The translations under genes and the position numbers were made by a program. The notes beneath the pieces are model-generated. The model was not told where the DNA came from. It did no database searches and worked only from the letters and a program-made list of their open reading frames with translations. Shown piece after piece: positions 33,818 through 42,871 of a DNA stretch of 64,000 nt. Numbering within the stretch: the first letter of the stretch is position 1; every line of letters starts with the position of its first letter. The DNA comes from Lewinella sp. LCG006 (lineage in GTDB: Bacteria > Bacteroidota > Bacteroidia > Chitinophagales > Saprospiraceae). Where the stretch lies: the NCBI RefSeq assembly GCF_040784935.1, contig NZ_CP160680.1:1107501-1171500 (forward strand), in the 5' to 3' direction.

Positions 33818-34402
33818 ATGATGTCTGCACGATTTTTTTTGTTCTCCCTGTCTTTCTTGCTACTCGGTTCTATTGCTGCGCAAGCATTGGTTTTTAATGC
33901 TTATCTGGGCGATGACCAGATTGGTACCATGACGGTCACCCGAACCGAGACGCCTGCTGGTGTTGTTTATACTTCCGTCACGGATATTACTGTGACTTAT
34001 ATTTTATCGATGGACCTCGACCTGAGTTATTCCGCTCATTATGTCGATGGGCAGCTCACTAAAACGACTTTTAAATACCAGCGGAACCATAAAACCAAGG
34101 AAGCTTGCTACGGAGAAATGAAAGGCAATACCTATGCTACCTATTTTGATGATCGTACCGAACAGGTCTCTGCCAGTGAAGTTAATCAAACCCTTACGGC
34201 GGCCTATTTTGCGGAACCCACTAACCTGAAGGAGGTCTTTTCTGAGCGCTGGGGCGTGAACATTTCTTTGGTATCACTTGGTAACCGTAAATACAAAATT
34301 ACCCTTCCCGATGGCAAAGAAAGTTACATGACCTACGCCGATGGTCGTTGCCGGGAGTCGCGCATTGTCTCCGGTTGGGGAGATATTGTGTTTCGGCGGT
34401 AA
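33818..34402 (+). CDS. secreted DUF6134-like protein
   Basis: The 194-residue product has a signal peptide (FLFSLSFLLLGSIAAQA) and a beta-rich domain with VFNAYLGDDQIGTMTV, SAHYVDGQLTKTTFKYQRN, and YKITLPDGKESYMTYADG. This is the layout of DUF6134 proteins, probably a lipocalin-like or barrel-shaped fold in the periplasm. No function is known to me. It precedes the DMT-family gene by 34 bp on the same strand, so the two may be co-transcribed. Confidence 0.7.
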   Translation: MMSARFFLFSLSFLLLGSIAAQALVFNAYLGDDQIGTMTVTRTETPAGVVYTSVTDITVTYILSMDLDLSYSAHYVDGQLTKTTFKYQRNHKTKEACYGEMKGNTYATYFDDRTEQVSASEVNQTLTAAYFAEPTNLKEVFSERWGVNISLVSLGNRKYKITLPDGKESYMTYADGRCRESRIVSGWGDIVFRR

Positions 34403-34436
34403 TTTGAGCAAATGAGCAAAGCAACTTTGAAGAGTA

Positions 34437-34805
34437 ATGAAGGGTATCTTGACGATAGGGCTTTTAATCCTAAGCAATTCATTCATGGTAATGGCCTGGT
34501 ACGGGCACCTGAAGTTTACGGAATGGAAATGGTTCAGCCAATTGGGCCTGATTTCCATCATTCTGATCAGTTGGGGGATTGCACTCTTTGAGTACATGTT
34601 CCAAGTGCCAGCCAACAGGATCGGGTATCATGAAAATGGAGGGCCGTTTTCGCTCATCCAACTGAAAGTCATCCAGGAAGTGATTACCCTGATTGTCTTC
34701 GCGATTTTTACCCTGCTCGTTTTTAAAACAGAAACTTTCCGAGTGAACCACCTGATTTCATTCGTATGCTTAATTCTTGCGGTTTACTTTATGTTTAAAA
34801 AATGA
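34437..34805 (+). CDS. DMT-family (DUF486) small membrane protein
   Basis: The 122-residue protein has four membrane helices: residues 4-22, 34-52, 77-95 and 103-119. The pattern SNSFMVMAWYGHLKF, ISWGIALFEYMFQVPANRIGY, FSLIQLKVIQEVITL and HLISFVCLILAVYFMFKK is that of DUF486, a four-helix half-size relative of drug/metabolite transporters. Such proteins probably act as dimers; substrate unknown. It follows the secreted protein gene closely. Confidence 0.9.
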   Translation: MKGILTIGLLILSNSFMVMAWYGHLKFTEWKWFSQLGLISIILISWGIALFEYMFQVPANRIGYHENGGPFSLIQLKVIQEVITLIVFAIFTLLVFKTETFRVNHLISFVCLILAVYFMFKK

Positions 34806-34908
34806 TTGGTGCGATCGGTATGCTGTGCAGTAAGTGCTTTAACTATTATTGCAGTAAGCAGGACCAAGTCTGACCACCTTAAATACTATTAGAATAGCTA
34901 TTTATTGA

Positions 34909-34916
34909 TAAATTTG
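34909..34916 (+). promoter_or_regulatory. candidate -7 box upstream of the lectin-domain gene
   Basis: TAAATTTG matches TAnnTTTG, 34 bp before the ATG at 34951. No TTG element is seen at normal spacing, so confidence is low. Confidence 0.35.
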
Positions 34917-34950
34917 TCACTTGTTTTATGACAAAAAGAAATTAGTAAAT

Positions 34951-36411
34951 ATGAAACTTACTGCCCAAAGGCTTGGTTTACTCACGCTGCTATATTTTGC
35001 CTCCTGCACTTATACGCAAGCTCAATTTTTCCTGAATGGCAATGCTGTTGCAACCAATGACAGTTGCTACCAGCTTACTGCTGCCGCAAATGCCCAGGCT
35101 GGCTCCTTATGGAATGGGGAGAAGATAGACCTTCGCTCCTCTTTCGAGGTTTTTGTGGATCTGTTTGTAGGCTGCGAAGACCTGCAGGGAGCAGATGGAA
35201 TGGTCTTTGGCCTACAGCCCATCAGTACCTCCATTGGGGGTAGTGGAGGAGCGATCGGGTTTGGTGATGTCCAGCCTTCTCTGGGAGTAGAGTTTGATAC
35301 TTACCAGAACCTGGATTTTGCGGACCCTGCTTTCGATCATATCACCATCATTCGTGATGGCATCCTCAACCACAACCAACCCCAGGGAGCATTAGCAGGA
35401 CCAGTGCAGGCGAATGCCAACAATGTGAATATCGAAGATTGTGAATACCACCCTCTGCGCATTGCCTGGGATGCCGAAGCGCAAACTTTTTCGGTTTACC
35501 TCGACTGTGTGCTGCGCCTGACTTACACGGCGGATATTGTCAACGAAATTTTCAATGGCGACCCGTTCGTATTCTGGGGATTCACTTCCGCAACCGGCGG
35601 ACTCAATAATGTCCATGAGGTCTGCTTTTCGTACACTTCGTTTTTGAATGAACTAGCCGATCAAACCATCTGCCCCGGCGAAGCAACTCCGCTCGAAGCT
35701 AATGGAGGCGTAAGCTACCTCTGGTCGCCAGCTACAGGATTGTCGGACACCGATATTCCAAATCCTATTGCCTCTCCCACGGAAACGACCTTGTATACGG
35801 TAGAGATTACTGACGATTGCGGAAATCCCTTTTACGATGATGTCTTGATAACAGTAGACAATGATCAATTTGAAGTAGATATCGCCATTCTTCCCAATAC
35901 CGCTACCTCTTTTCCTGCAAGTTGCGAGCTGCAACTGATTGCGATCCCTACACCCGCTGGCGAAAATTACAGCTACGTTTGGTCTTCGTCTGTCAATAGT
36001 ACGTTCTCCGACCCGATGGCTGATTCGACCTCTGTCGTTACTTCCTCGGATCAAGTGGGTACAGAGACCTACACCGTTACCGTCACTTCCGAAGATGGCT
36101 GTGTGCAAGAGGCGAGTTTTAGTATCGAAAATCTGGGTATTTTATACGAAGTACCAAACATCTTTTCGCCTAATGGTGATGGAAATAACGATGTCTTTGG
36201 CCTGTTTACCAAGGCCGAGCTAAATGATTACAACTGCAAGGTTTTCAACCGCTGGGGTAAAGTTGTTTTTGAAACCAGTAACATCGGGCAATTTTGGGAT
36301 GGCTCCTTCAATGATAGTCCTGCGCCTTCAGAGGCGTATATTTATATGATTAACTTCCAAATTGGCGACCGACGCTTTGAAGAGCAAGGCAGCCTCACTT
36401 TGGTGAGGTAG
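34951..36411 (+). CDS. secreted L-type lectin-domain protein with T9SS type B tail
   Basis: About 486 residues from the ATG at 34951 (a TTG at 34921 would precede the signal peptide). After the signal, residues 25-230 form a legume-lectin-like jelly roll: ADGMVFGLQPIST, GGAIGFGDVQPSLGVEFDTYQN and FVFWGFTSATGG carry the calcium/carbohydrate-loop pattern. PKD/SprB-like sandwich repeats (ICPGEATPLEANGGVSYLWSP...) follow. The end NIFSPNGDGNNDVF...YNCKVFNRWGKVVFE is the CHU_C type B sorting domain. It probably acts as a surface adhesin or is attached to gliding machinery. Confidence 0.9.
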   Translation: MKLTAQRLGLLTLLYFASCTYTQAQFFLNGNAVATNDSCYQLTAAANAQAGSLWNGEKIDLRSSFEVFVDLFVGCEDLQGADGMVFGLQPISTSIGGSGGAIGFGDVQPSLGVEFDTYQNLDFADPAFDHITIIRDGILNHNQPQGALAGPVQANANNVNIEDCEYHPLRIAWDAEAQTFSVYLDCVLRLTYTADIVNEIFNGDPFVFWGFTSATGGLNNVHEVCFSYTSFLNELADQTICPGEATPLEANGGVSYLWSPATGLSDTDIPNPIASPTETTLYTVEITDDCGNPFYDDVLITVDNDQFEVDIAILPNTATSFPASCELQLIAIPTPAGENYSYVWSSSVNSTFSDPMADSTSVVTSSDQVGTETYTVTVTSEDGCVQEASFSIENLGILYEVPNIFSPNGDGNNDVFGLFTKAELNDYNCKVFNRWGKVVFETSNIGQFWDGSFNDSPAPSEAYIYMINFQIGDRRFEEQGSLTLVR

Positions 36412-36540
36412 CGAGATATTTGACCTTCGTGGTCATGAAAAGGAAGGGCTATAGAAAGGTAAATATCACCGTAAGGTAAATTGACCCAGCAGAACAAGTC
36501 TAGTTTCCTGATAAACAACATCTTAACCTTGTTAAAATAA

Positions 36541-36576
36541 AAATGCCGTTCCTGATTTCTCAGGAACGGCATTTTT
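36541..36576. terminator. bidirectional terminator between convergent genes
   Basis: A perfect hairpin with arms AAATGCCGTTCCTGA and TCAGGAACGGCATTT and loop TTTC, flanked by A and T runs on both sides. It lies between the lectin-domain gene (ends 36411) and the minus-strand T9SS gene (ends 36594). Confidence 0.92.
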
Positions 36577-36593
36577 ACTAGTATCCGAAGGAT

Positions 36594-37457
36594 TTAGTTC
36601 TTGACGAACTTCATCACCTTGTTGCCTTCTTCTGCGTAAACAGTAAGGAAGTAAGTACCAGCAGCTAGATTTCTAACATCTATCTCTTTGCTTGCTTTAC
36701 CGCTCATTACGGTCTGACCCAAAAGGGTTGAAACCTGGTAAGACTGTACCTGTGCATCACTCTTGATGAACAAAGTTTCTGTAGCAGGATTAGGGAATAC
36801 ACTCATTGCAATTTGCAGCGTGTTCAGGTCATTAACGGAGGAAGGACCAACACCAATGGTTACGGTACCTAAGGCCGCCTCATTAGTAGGATTGGCATTT
36901 CTACCTGTTACACTGAAGCCGTACTGGATGAGTAAGCCTGCAGGCAATTCTGCTGCAGTTGCACTAACGGAAAAATCACCACTTGCAGGAAGCGGAAATA
37001 CTTTTCCACCACCCAATGCATCAGCGTAGCCGTTGTTTGGATCAAGTGCTTTGATGAAAAATTTAACCTCGTATGCATCATCCAAGGTGTAACCTTGTAC
37101 GGTACCTGAAAACGTAAGATCTTGACCGTTGAAGGTAGCACCTGGCTCTACAAAAGTTAAGGCTTCCATTGTTTTGGCGCCTTCACCCGTAGTTTGGTTA
37201 ACCCAAAAAGCATCACCAGCGTTTTCAGCGTAAGTGTTAAAATTGGGTTGTAAGGTCAATGTATTGTTGGCCGTATTGAGCGTCGATTTCAATGCAGGAA
37301 CCTCCCAGCTAGAGCCAAAGTTGTAAGATCCATCGAGATTAAAGACATTCATGTAGCCAATCCAGTTGGAGCTTGCATTGAACTCTACATTATTCTGCCC
37401 CACTAGCAGCGGTAGCGATAAAAGGCAAAAAATGATACTTGTAAAAACAGTTTTCAT
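36594..37457 (-). CDS. secreted beta-sandwich protein with T9SS type A tail
   Basis: The 287-residue product has a signal peptide (FTSIIFCLLSLPLLVGQ), then a domain with FNASSNWIGYMNVFNLDGSYNFGSSWEVPALK and WVNQTTGEGAKTMEA, which recurs in Bacteroidota surface proteins of unknown role. The end, SVFPNPATETLFIKS...NLAAGTYFLTVYAEEGNKVMKFVKN, is a type A sorting tail. It is transcribed alone. Ligand or activity is not known; a carbohydrate-binding role is possible. Confidence 0.85.
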   Translation of the reverse strand: MKTVFTSIIFCLLSLPLLVGQNNVEFNASSNWIGYMNVFNLDGSYNFGSSWEVPALKSTLNTANNTLTLQPNFNTYAENAGDAFWVNQTTGEGAKTMEALTFVEPGATFNGQDLTFSGTVQGYTLDDAYEVKFFIKALDPNNGYADALGGGKVFPLPASGDFSVSATAAELPAGLLIQYGFSVTGRNANPTNEAALGTVTIGVGPSSVNDLNTLQIAMSVFPNPATETLFIKSDAQVQSYQVSTLLGQTVMSGKASKEIDVRNLAAGTYFLTVYAEEGNKVMKFVKN

Positions 37458-37634
37458 AATACACTATTTTGTTGTTAAAAAAGAGGGTGTAATATAAGGT
37501 AAATTCTGCTATTTTGAGACAATACGGTTTGCCGTTTTCTACAATGTCTGACGGCTTACTTTCTGCAATTTAGCTATCTTAGGGCTTGCCTGGTAGGGGA
37601 ACCTCAGCCCTTTTACCTTAACCTCCAAGTCGTT

Positions 37635-39176
37635 ATGGAACTTATTGATTTTTGGTTGTTACTAAATACCAAACACTTAAAGTGGGTTGTTTGTTGGTTT
37701 TTATTGTTTCCGTCCTTACTTCATGCGCAACTGAACCTGCCACCAGCGAGTGCGCCCGCAAGATTGGAAACACAGATAGGACTGACTCATTTTACACTGA
37801 GTTATCACCGACCGGGAGTGAAAGGGCGTGTGATTTTCGGGGAACTTATTCCTTACGGAGAAGTCTGGCGTACGGGCGCTAACGAAGCAACACTGCTGCA
37901 TTTTGATCGAGAAATCAGTATCCTGGACCAACAGCTACCAGCTGGCACCTATGCGCTTTATACCATTCCCCGCCAAGATGCCGAATGGACGTTGATCCTA
38001 AGTAGCGATACGACTTTGTGGGGTGCCCGCGGCTATGATCCGGCAAAAGATGTGTTGAGGGTAGATTTGCCTACGAAAACCCTACCTGAGCGTATAGAAA
38101 CGATGGAGTTTCGGTGGATGAACATCACGCCCGCCAGCGCAGAACTGACCTTGGAGTGGGAGCACACCCGGCTGGCGATTCCGGTGTTGCTGGCGACTCA
38201 TGACCAAGTGAAAAAACTAATTAACCAGTCTTTTGGTGCCAGTACCACTGGCCCGGAATACTACGCCGCCGCCCGCTATTACCTCGACAATAACCTGGAC
38301 TTGCAGCAAGCCAAAACCTGGATGGACCGCCGCCAGGAGCTGGATGGCGATCAGTTTGGCGTCATGCGTTACCATGCCATCATCGAGCGCAAATTGGGTA
38401 ACCTCTCCGCCGCCGAGAAGATCATGGCGCGTTCGCTGGAGCTGGCCGAGGCGGCTCCCAACCCTCACTACGTGCGCATGAATACCCAAACCCTCCGCGA
38501 GTGGAACAAAGACCTGGCACCCTATTTCAGTGGCTCCCAACTGCTGGAAAAAGCCATCGCCTACCACGACCCCCAGGCGCAGTGGGGCGTACAGCCGCTC
38601 ACGTTGAAGCTCTACGAATCGCGCCCCGGAGGCAGCTACCGCCGCTCGGAGGTCACCATGGATGAAGGACAGGAGGTGTTTAAACTCGCACAAATCAGAG
38701 GTCGCGACGAAACCTATCGGGAATACAATGCTGCCGGCTGCACCTTTAGCCTCAATGGACGTACGACCGACTTCACCCCCGAAGAACTTCGCCAGCACCG
38801 CTTGAGCTGCGAGGCGGGCAAGGTCTACCGCAACTACTATACCTACCTCTGGGGCCTACCCATGAAACTGCGCGACCCCGGTACCATCATCGACGACAAC
38901 GTCCACCGCGTAGACTTCTTCGGTCAGGAGCTGCTGGAAATGAAAGTCACCTATCAAGAAGAAGTAGGCGGTGATACCTGGTACTTCTACTTCCACCCGG
39001 AAACCTACGCCCTAAGCGGCTACCGCTTCTACCACGACGAAGCCGCCAACGACGGTGAGTACATCCTGCTAGCGGACGAAGCCCAAATAGGGCCATTCCG
39101 GATTCCCGCCAAACGGCATTGGTACACCCACGGCGATCGGCAGTATTTGGGGAGTGATGAGGTGGTGGAGGAGTGA
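37635..39176 (+). CDS. DUF2911 protein with C-terminal DUF6503-like domain
   Basis: The 513-residue product has a signal peptide (VVCWFLLFPSLLHAQ). Residues 33-195 form the DUF2911 domain (FTLSYHRPGVKGRVIFGELIPYGEVWRTGANEATLLHFDREI, LPAGTYALYTIPR). A TPR-like helical linker (about 215-275) leads to a C-terminal sandwich (about 300-513, WGVQPLTLKLYESRPGG..., FHPETYALSGYRFYHDE) resembling DUF6503. The fusion of two usually separate secreted domains is unusual. Function unknown. It converges on the GH16 gene. Confidence 0.8.
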   Translation: MELIDFWLLLNTKHLKWVVCWFLLFPSLLHAQLNLPPASAPARLETQIGLTHFTLSYHRPGVKGRVIFGELIPYGEVWRTGANEATLLHFDREISILDQQLPAGTYALYTIPRQDAEWTLILSSDTTLWGARGYDPAKDVLRVDLPTKTLPERIETMEFRWMNITPASAELTLEWEHTRLAIPVLLATHDQVKKLINQSFGASTTGPEYYAAARYYLDNNLDLQQAKTWMDRRQELDGDQFGVMRYHAIIERKLGNLSAAEKIMARSLELAEAAPNPHYVRMNTQTLREWNKDLAPYFSGSQLLEKAIAYHDPQAQWGVQPLTLKLYESRPGGSYRRSEVTMDEGQEVFKLAQIRGRDETYREYNAAGCTFSLNGRTTDFTPEELRQHRLSCEAGKVYRNYYTYLWGLPMKLRDPGTIIDDNVHRVDFFGQELLEMKVTYQEEVGGDTWYFYFHPETYALSGYRFYHDEAANDGEYILLADEAQIGPFRIPAKRHWYTHGDRQYLGSDEVVEE

Positions 39177-39387
39177 GTGTTTGTAGAGGGATACGGTTTG
39201 CTTTACTTATCTGGGGTAGAGGTGTCCAATCTGGCTGGTTTGATTTGTCGTACATTCACGGCCCAACCCAACAGCATCGCATTTTTGACGCTTAATCGAA
39301 CCTCCTGGAATCGCAACCTTACCATGACTAATCGTGGTGTGCAAATATTCCTGCCACCACCAGAGTCCTAAAGGGGTGATATATACA

Positions 39388-39412
39388 GGGGTAGGAATAT
39401 GAGTCCTACCCC
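39388..39412. terminator. stem-loop between convergent DUF2911 and GH16 genes
   Basis: Nine-base arms GGGGTAGGA (39388-39396) and TCCTACCCC (39404-39412) with a 7-base loop. No strong T run follows, so termination is plausible but not certain. Nothing else is seen in this 278-bp gap. Confidence 0.5.
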
Positions 39413-39454
39413 AGCACAAGGTGGGTTATATCTACGTGAGAGCCTCCGCACCCC

Positions 39455-41059
39455 CTACATCTTCATCACCTTACGCGTCACCTGCTCACCGCCCAGCTCA
39501 AACACCAGCACATAGGCTCCTGCTGGGTAGGCCGACCAATCCAGCGTCAGCGAGGTCGTATCCTGGCGGAATTGCTGTAGTAGCACCTGCCCGTTAGCGG
39601 CATACACCTTCACTTGTGCGCCCACCAGTGTGGCAGGAATAGTGATGTTCAGCGGCCCTTCCACCGGATTGGGGAAGACCTCGATCTGCTCCAATTCTTC
39701 GGTAGACGAGGTAGTGCTGGTACCTTCCTGGTATACCCTGATGTAATCAAGCACCATGGGGCTTTGCGTAAAGCCCGCCGCTACTTCGCCCTGGATCGCT
39801 ACGTTGAGTAGTAGGTACTGGTCCGCATCAAAGGGCCAGGTAGCCGAGTTGAGGCTACTGGGGGCATAGGTGTAGTATACCGCTCCGTCAATGCTGAAGC
39901 GCATTTCTTCCGGGGTCCATTCCAAGGCGTACACGTGGAAGGTATTAGAAACATCCTCTGCCAGGGTGCCGCCGTAATTTTGCGTAGCACCGGAAGAGGA
40001 AGGCGTGTGCAGGGCACTTTGGACAAAATTTTGGTTGTAACCCCAGTGTTCCATGATGTCAATTTCACCGCAGGCAGGCCAGCCGGTGGTGCCGTGGGTG
40101 TTGGCCCAGTAGCCGCCGGGTTCGGTAACATTTTTACCCAGCATCCAAATGGCGGGCCAGGTGCCCAACCCGAAAGGTAATTTTGCTCGGGCCTCTACCC
40201 GCCCGTAGGTAAAAGCAAATTTGGAATTGAGCCGCGCCGAAGTGTAAGCTTTGGTATGCCCCTGGTCCGTGAAGTTTTCCCGCTTGGCTACGATGTGCAG
40301 GAAGCCATCCTCTACATAGGAGTTGTCCAGGCGGTTGGTGTAGTGTTGTAGCTCGTTGTTGTACCAACTGAAACCATTAGGCAGTTGGGTCTGGTGGTGC
40401 CATTTGGTGGGATCCACGGGGCCATTGCCGTCAAATTCATCGGCCCAGACCAGTTGGTTGTAGATGGAGCCTTCGCCGGTATCAACACCGTAAATAAAGT
40501 CATCGATGTAGGCCGTAACGAGATCATTGTTGTTCTCGCCATTTACCTGAAGCACCACCCGGTTGAAGTCGCTGCGTGTAACCGGGTGCGGCGAACCTTC
40601 GTTGAGGTTTTGGTGGGGGTCACTGGCGAAATTAAAGATCACCTCTTGCCATTGATCCAGTACGATGGGCTTGATAACTTCACTTTGGGTCGACCATGGT
40701 TCCGCCAGATCGCCGTCCTGTAGCTTGAGCGATACCTGGTTGGGCTGGTTACCGGTGATGCTACTTGAAGGAACGTAGATTTTTAAGGCAAAAGAAGGTT
40801 TTGCTGCCAGGTCGAAAGTCCCGTTAATATCAAAACGGATATTGGCATACTGTCCGCCACCGTCCTGGTACTGTAAAACCGTCGACGAGGGATTGATCCC
40901 TTGCTGAAAAGGATTAGCAAAGGCATTGTCCATGCCACAGTCGTCGCCCGTCCAGTTGGTGATGGTGCCATTGCCCTCAAAGTCATCTTCGACGGTCTGC
41001 GAAAATCCAAGTAGAGGAACAAAAAAAAGAAGGCCTAGTAGAAGGTTTAACTTATGCAC
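39455..41059 (-). CDS. secreted GH16 beta-glucanase (laminarinase-like) with T9SS tail
   Basis: The 534-residue product starts at a GTG (41059) directly before the signal peptide HKLNLLLGLLFFVPLLGFSQ. Residues 25-190 are a CBM-like sandwich; residues 205-440 are the GH16 jelly roll with LVWADEFDGNGPVDPTKW, GRVEARAKLPFGLGTWPAIWMLG and the catalytic ACGEIDIMEHWGYN (E-I-D-I-M-E). The tail (EVFPNPVEGPLNITIP) is a type A T9SS signal. Motifs fit beta-1,3- or beta-1,3/1,4-glucanases. It is an orphan, not tied to the uronate locus. Confidence 0.93.
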   Translation of the reverse strand: MHKLNLLLGLLFFVPLLGFSQTVEDDFEGNGTITNWTGDDCGMDNAFANPFQQGINPSSTVLQYQDGGGQYANIRFDINGTFDLAAKPSFALKIYVPSSSITGNQPNQVSLKLQDGDLAEPWSTQSEVIKPIVLDQWQEVIFNFASDPHQNLNEGSPHPVTRSDFNRVVLQVNGENNNDLVTAYIDDFIYGVDTGEGSIYNQLVWADEFDGNGPVDPTKWHHQTQLPNGFSWYNNELQHYTNRLDNSYVEDGFLHIVAKRENFTDQGHTKAYTSARLNSKFAFTYGRVEARAKLPFGLGTWPAIWMLGKNVTEPGGYWANTHGTTGWPACGEIDIMEHWGYNQNFVQSALHTPSSSGATQNYGGTLAEDVSNTFHVYALEWTPEEMRFSIDGAVYYTYAPSSLNSATWPFDADQYLLLNVAIQGEVAAGFTQSPMVLDYIRVYQEGTSTTSSTEELEQIEVFPNPVEGPLNITIPATLVGAQVKVYAANGQVLLQQFRQDTTSLTLDWSAYPAGAYVLVFELGGEQVTRKVMKM

Positions 41060-41217
41060 GATAGTAAAGCTTTTGAAAGTTGAGTAAAACCATAAAGGTA
41101 GGACTAAATAGGCCTTCCTGCTAACCCTTATTTTGCAATGACTAAGTCATTAAAAGGACATATAACCCAAACTTCTGGTATTCGATGATTCATTTGGGAC
41201 CATGCCATCCGTTGTGT

Positions 41218-41577
41218 TACAGATTCATCCTCCGCCCGGGCGCAGGTGTCACGCAGTGAAGGAGTTGGGAGAGTCACTGGTCTAAACGAAACAGCTTGCC
41301 TAGTAGCGACATCTAACACCCCCGGCCTGCGGCCACCCCCGCTGAGCAGGGGACAGAGATTGACCCAGCGGCAAACCATATCCTCCGCCCGGGCGGAGGT
41401 GTCACGCAGTGAAGGAGTTGGGAGAGTCACTGGTCTAAACGAAACAGCTTGCCTAGTAGCGACACCTAGCACCCCCGACCTGCGGTCACCCCCGCGGAGC
41501 AGGGGACATAGACTGACCCAGCGGCAAACCATATCCTCCGCCCAGGCGGAGGTGTCACGCAGTGACGGAGGTGGGAA
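41218..41577 (+). repeat. 152-bp palindromic tandem repeat, array B (about 2.3 units)
   Basis: The anchor CGAAACAGCTTGCCTAGTAG occurs at 41287 and 41440, a period of 153. Units hold CCTCCGCCCGGGCGGAGG, GTCACGCAGTGA(C), GGCCTGCGGCC and CCCCGC..GAGCAGGGG. Array B has its own variant GAAGGAGTTGGGAGAGTCACTGG in both units. It lies in the 590-bp gap between GH16 (start) and a membrane protein gene (end). A CCATCAACCA-type low-complexity run follows at about 41582-41617. Confidence 0.9.
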
Positions 41578-41649
41578 GTGACCATCAAACCATCAACCAA
41601 CAACCATCAACCATTTTAAAGTCGGATGTATTCACAGCACCCCGCACCA

Positions 41650-42654
41650 TCAGCTCCCCTCATAAACCGGCCCCGCATTTCGGATATTGATGATCTTCTT
41701 GAGCATGTCAAACCAGAAAGGGGCACCTAGGGAGATCGCAAAAGTGGTGAGCAACAGGCCAATGAGTTTGTTGAACAGGACAGGAACATTACTTTTTACA
41801 GTGCTCCACTCCGCTTTTGTCCAACCCAGCCCCAGCGGGGAATTGGCTCCGTTGACCATCACTACCAGCGAATCCACTTGTGCCAATAGGCGCTCATTGT
41901 GTAGCAGCAATAAACTGTCGTAGCGGGCGGTATCCGTTTGCTGAGCGGCGGAGTCAAGGCTTTGTTGGATGTCATTGATCTGTTGGTTGAAGCCATCGTA
42001 GCGTTGATCCACAAAATCCTGCGCCAGTCCAATGATGGCCTGCTCTTGGGTAGAACCCGCCGCCACTGCCGACATCTTTTGATAGATCGACAAGGTATCT
42101 GCATTCATGTACATGGCCACCAGTAAGCCCACGACCATGATGATTTTGTGGGTATAGGATTTGTACCAGCCAGATACGCGACTCATTACCTGATCGTACC
42201 ATTGTTCTAGTCGAGTTCTGAATTTGGTGAGGTCATTGCCTGTTTCGGCCAGACAGTCCAATAAGAATTTTTTCAGCTTCCCGTCTTCCATGGCATTGAT
42301 GGTGGCGGTGAGTTGCTTCACGTCACTACCATCTAATACATGCAATAAAATACTAGAAAAAGTAGCCGCACTCATGTAAGAAGGATGGGCCATGTGGTTG
42401 GTCGACTGTTTGTTTTTTTCCTGCACCATGTCTCCGTAAGAGGGGTGGCTTTGGAATTTTTCCAGTATCGACTTGTCCAGCTCTAGCGCGCCTTCTGTGG
42501 TTTTCTCGTTGGTAAGCATCTGGTCGATGGCGTGCCCAAAGTGTTTGCTACGCATGGAAAACCAGCTGGCCAGTGCTTCCTGAATGGCCGAAACCATCAA
42601 GCTGAGAATAAGATACACGAGGATGAGGCCAATGGCCGTGGTGATGATAGACAT
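41650..42654 (-). CDS. membrane protein of unknown function
   Basis: The 334-residue product has an N-terminal helix (residues 4-24, AIGLILVYLILSLMVSAIQ), a soluble helical part, a central membrane helix (about 169-186, IIMVVGLLVAMYMN), a coiled segment and a C-terminal helix (about 298-316, LIGLLLTTFAISLGAPFWF). I do not recognise a named family. It is a single gene ending 72 bp from array B. No enzyme motif is visible. Confidence 0.75.
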   Translation of the reverse strand: MSIITTAIGLILVYLILSLMVSAIQEALASWFSMRSKHFGHAIDQMLTNEKTTEGALELDKSILEKFQSHPSYGDMVQEKNKQSTNHMAHPSYMSAATFSSILLHVLDGSDVKQLTATINAMEDGKLKKFLLDCLAETGNDLTKFRTRLEQWYDQVMSRVSGWYKSYTHKIIMVVGLLVAMYMNADTLSIYQKMSAVAAGSTQEQAIIGLAQDFVDQRYDGFNQQINDIQQSLDSAAQQTDTARYDSLLLLHNERLLAQVDSLVVMVNGANSPLGLGWTKAEWSTVKSNVPVLFNKLIGLLLTTFAISLGAPFWFDMLKKIINIRNAGPVYEGS

Positions 42655-42871
42655 TGAATAGGGGTGTTTGGTAAATCTTATTAAAGATAGACAATGAATG
42701 GAAACTACTCAAATTAGGTTGTCCGTAGAGCGTAGCTAAAACACCGCAAGAACCCTTATCTTGGTCTTTTATTGATTGCGCCCATTCTTGATTAGTGACG
42801 GATTAAACCTGCCTACCTGCGGTAAACGGGCACTTATTTCCGTCTTTTTACTTAGGTAAAGCAGTGAGCAG

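Noticed and set aside
38217-38798. 193-codon minus-strand frame inside the DUF2911 gene
   Set aside because: Antisense shadow of a GC-rich coding stretch.
39177-39419. Two 64-70-codon frames in the DUF2911-GH16 gap
   Set aside because: Composition is not protein-like, they overlap each other on opposite strands, and the gap contains a terminator-like stem.
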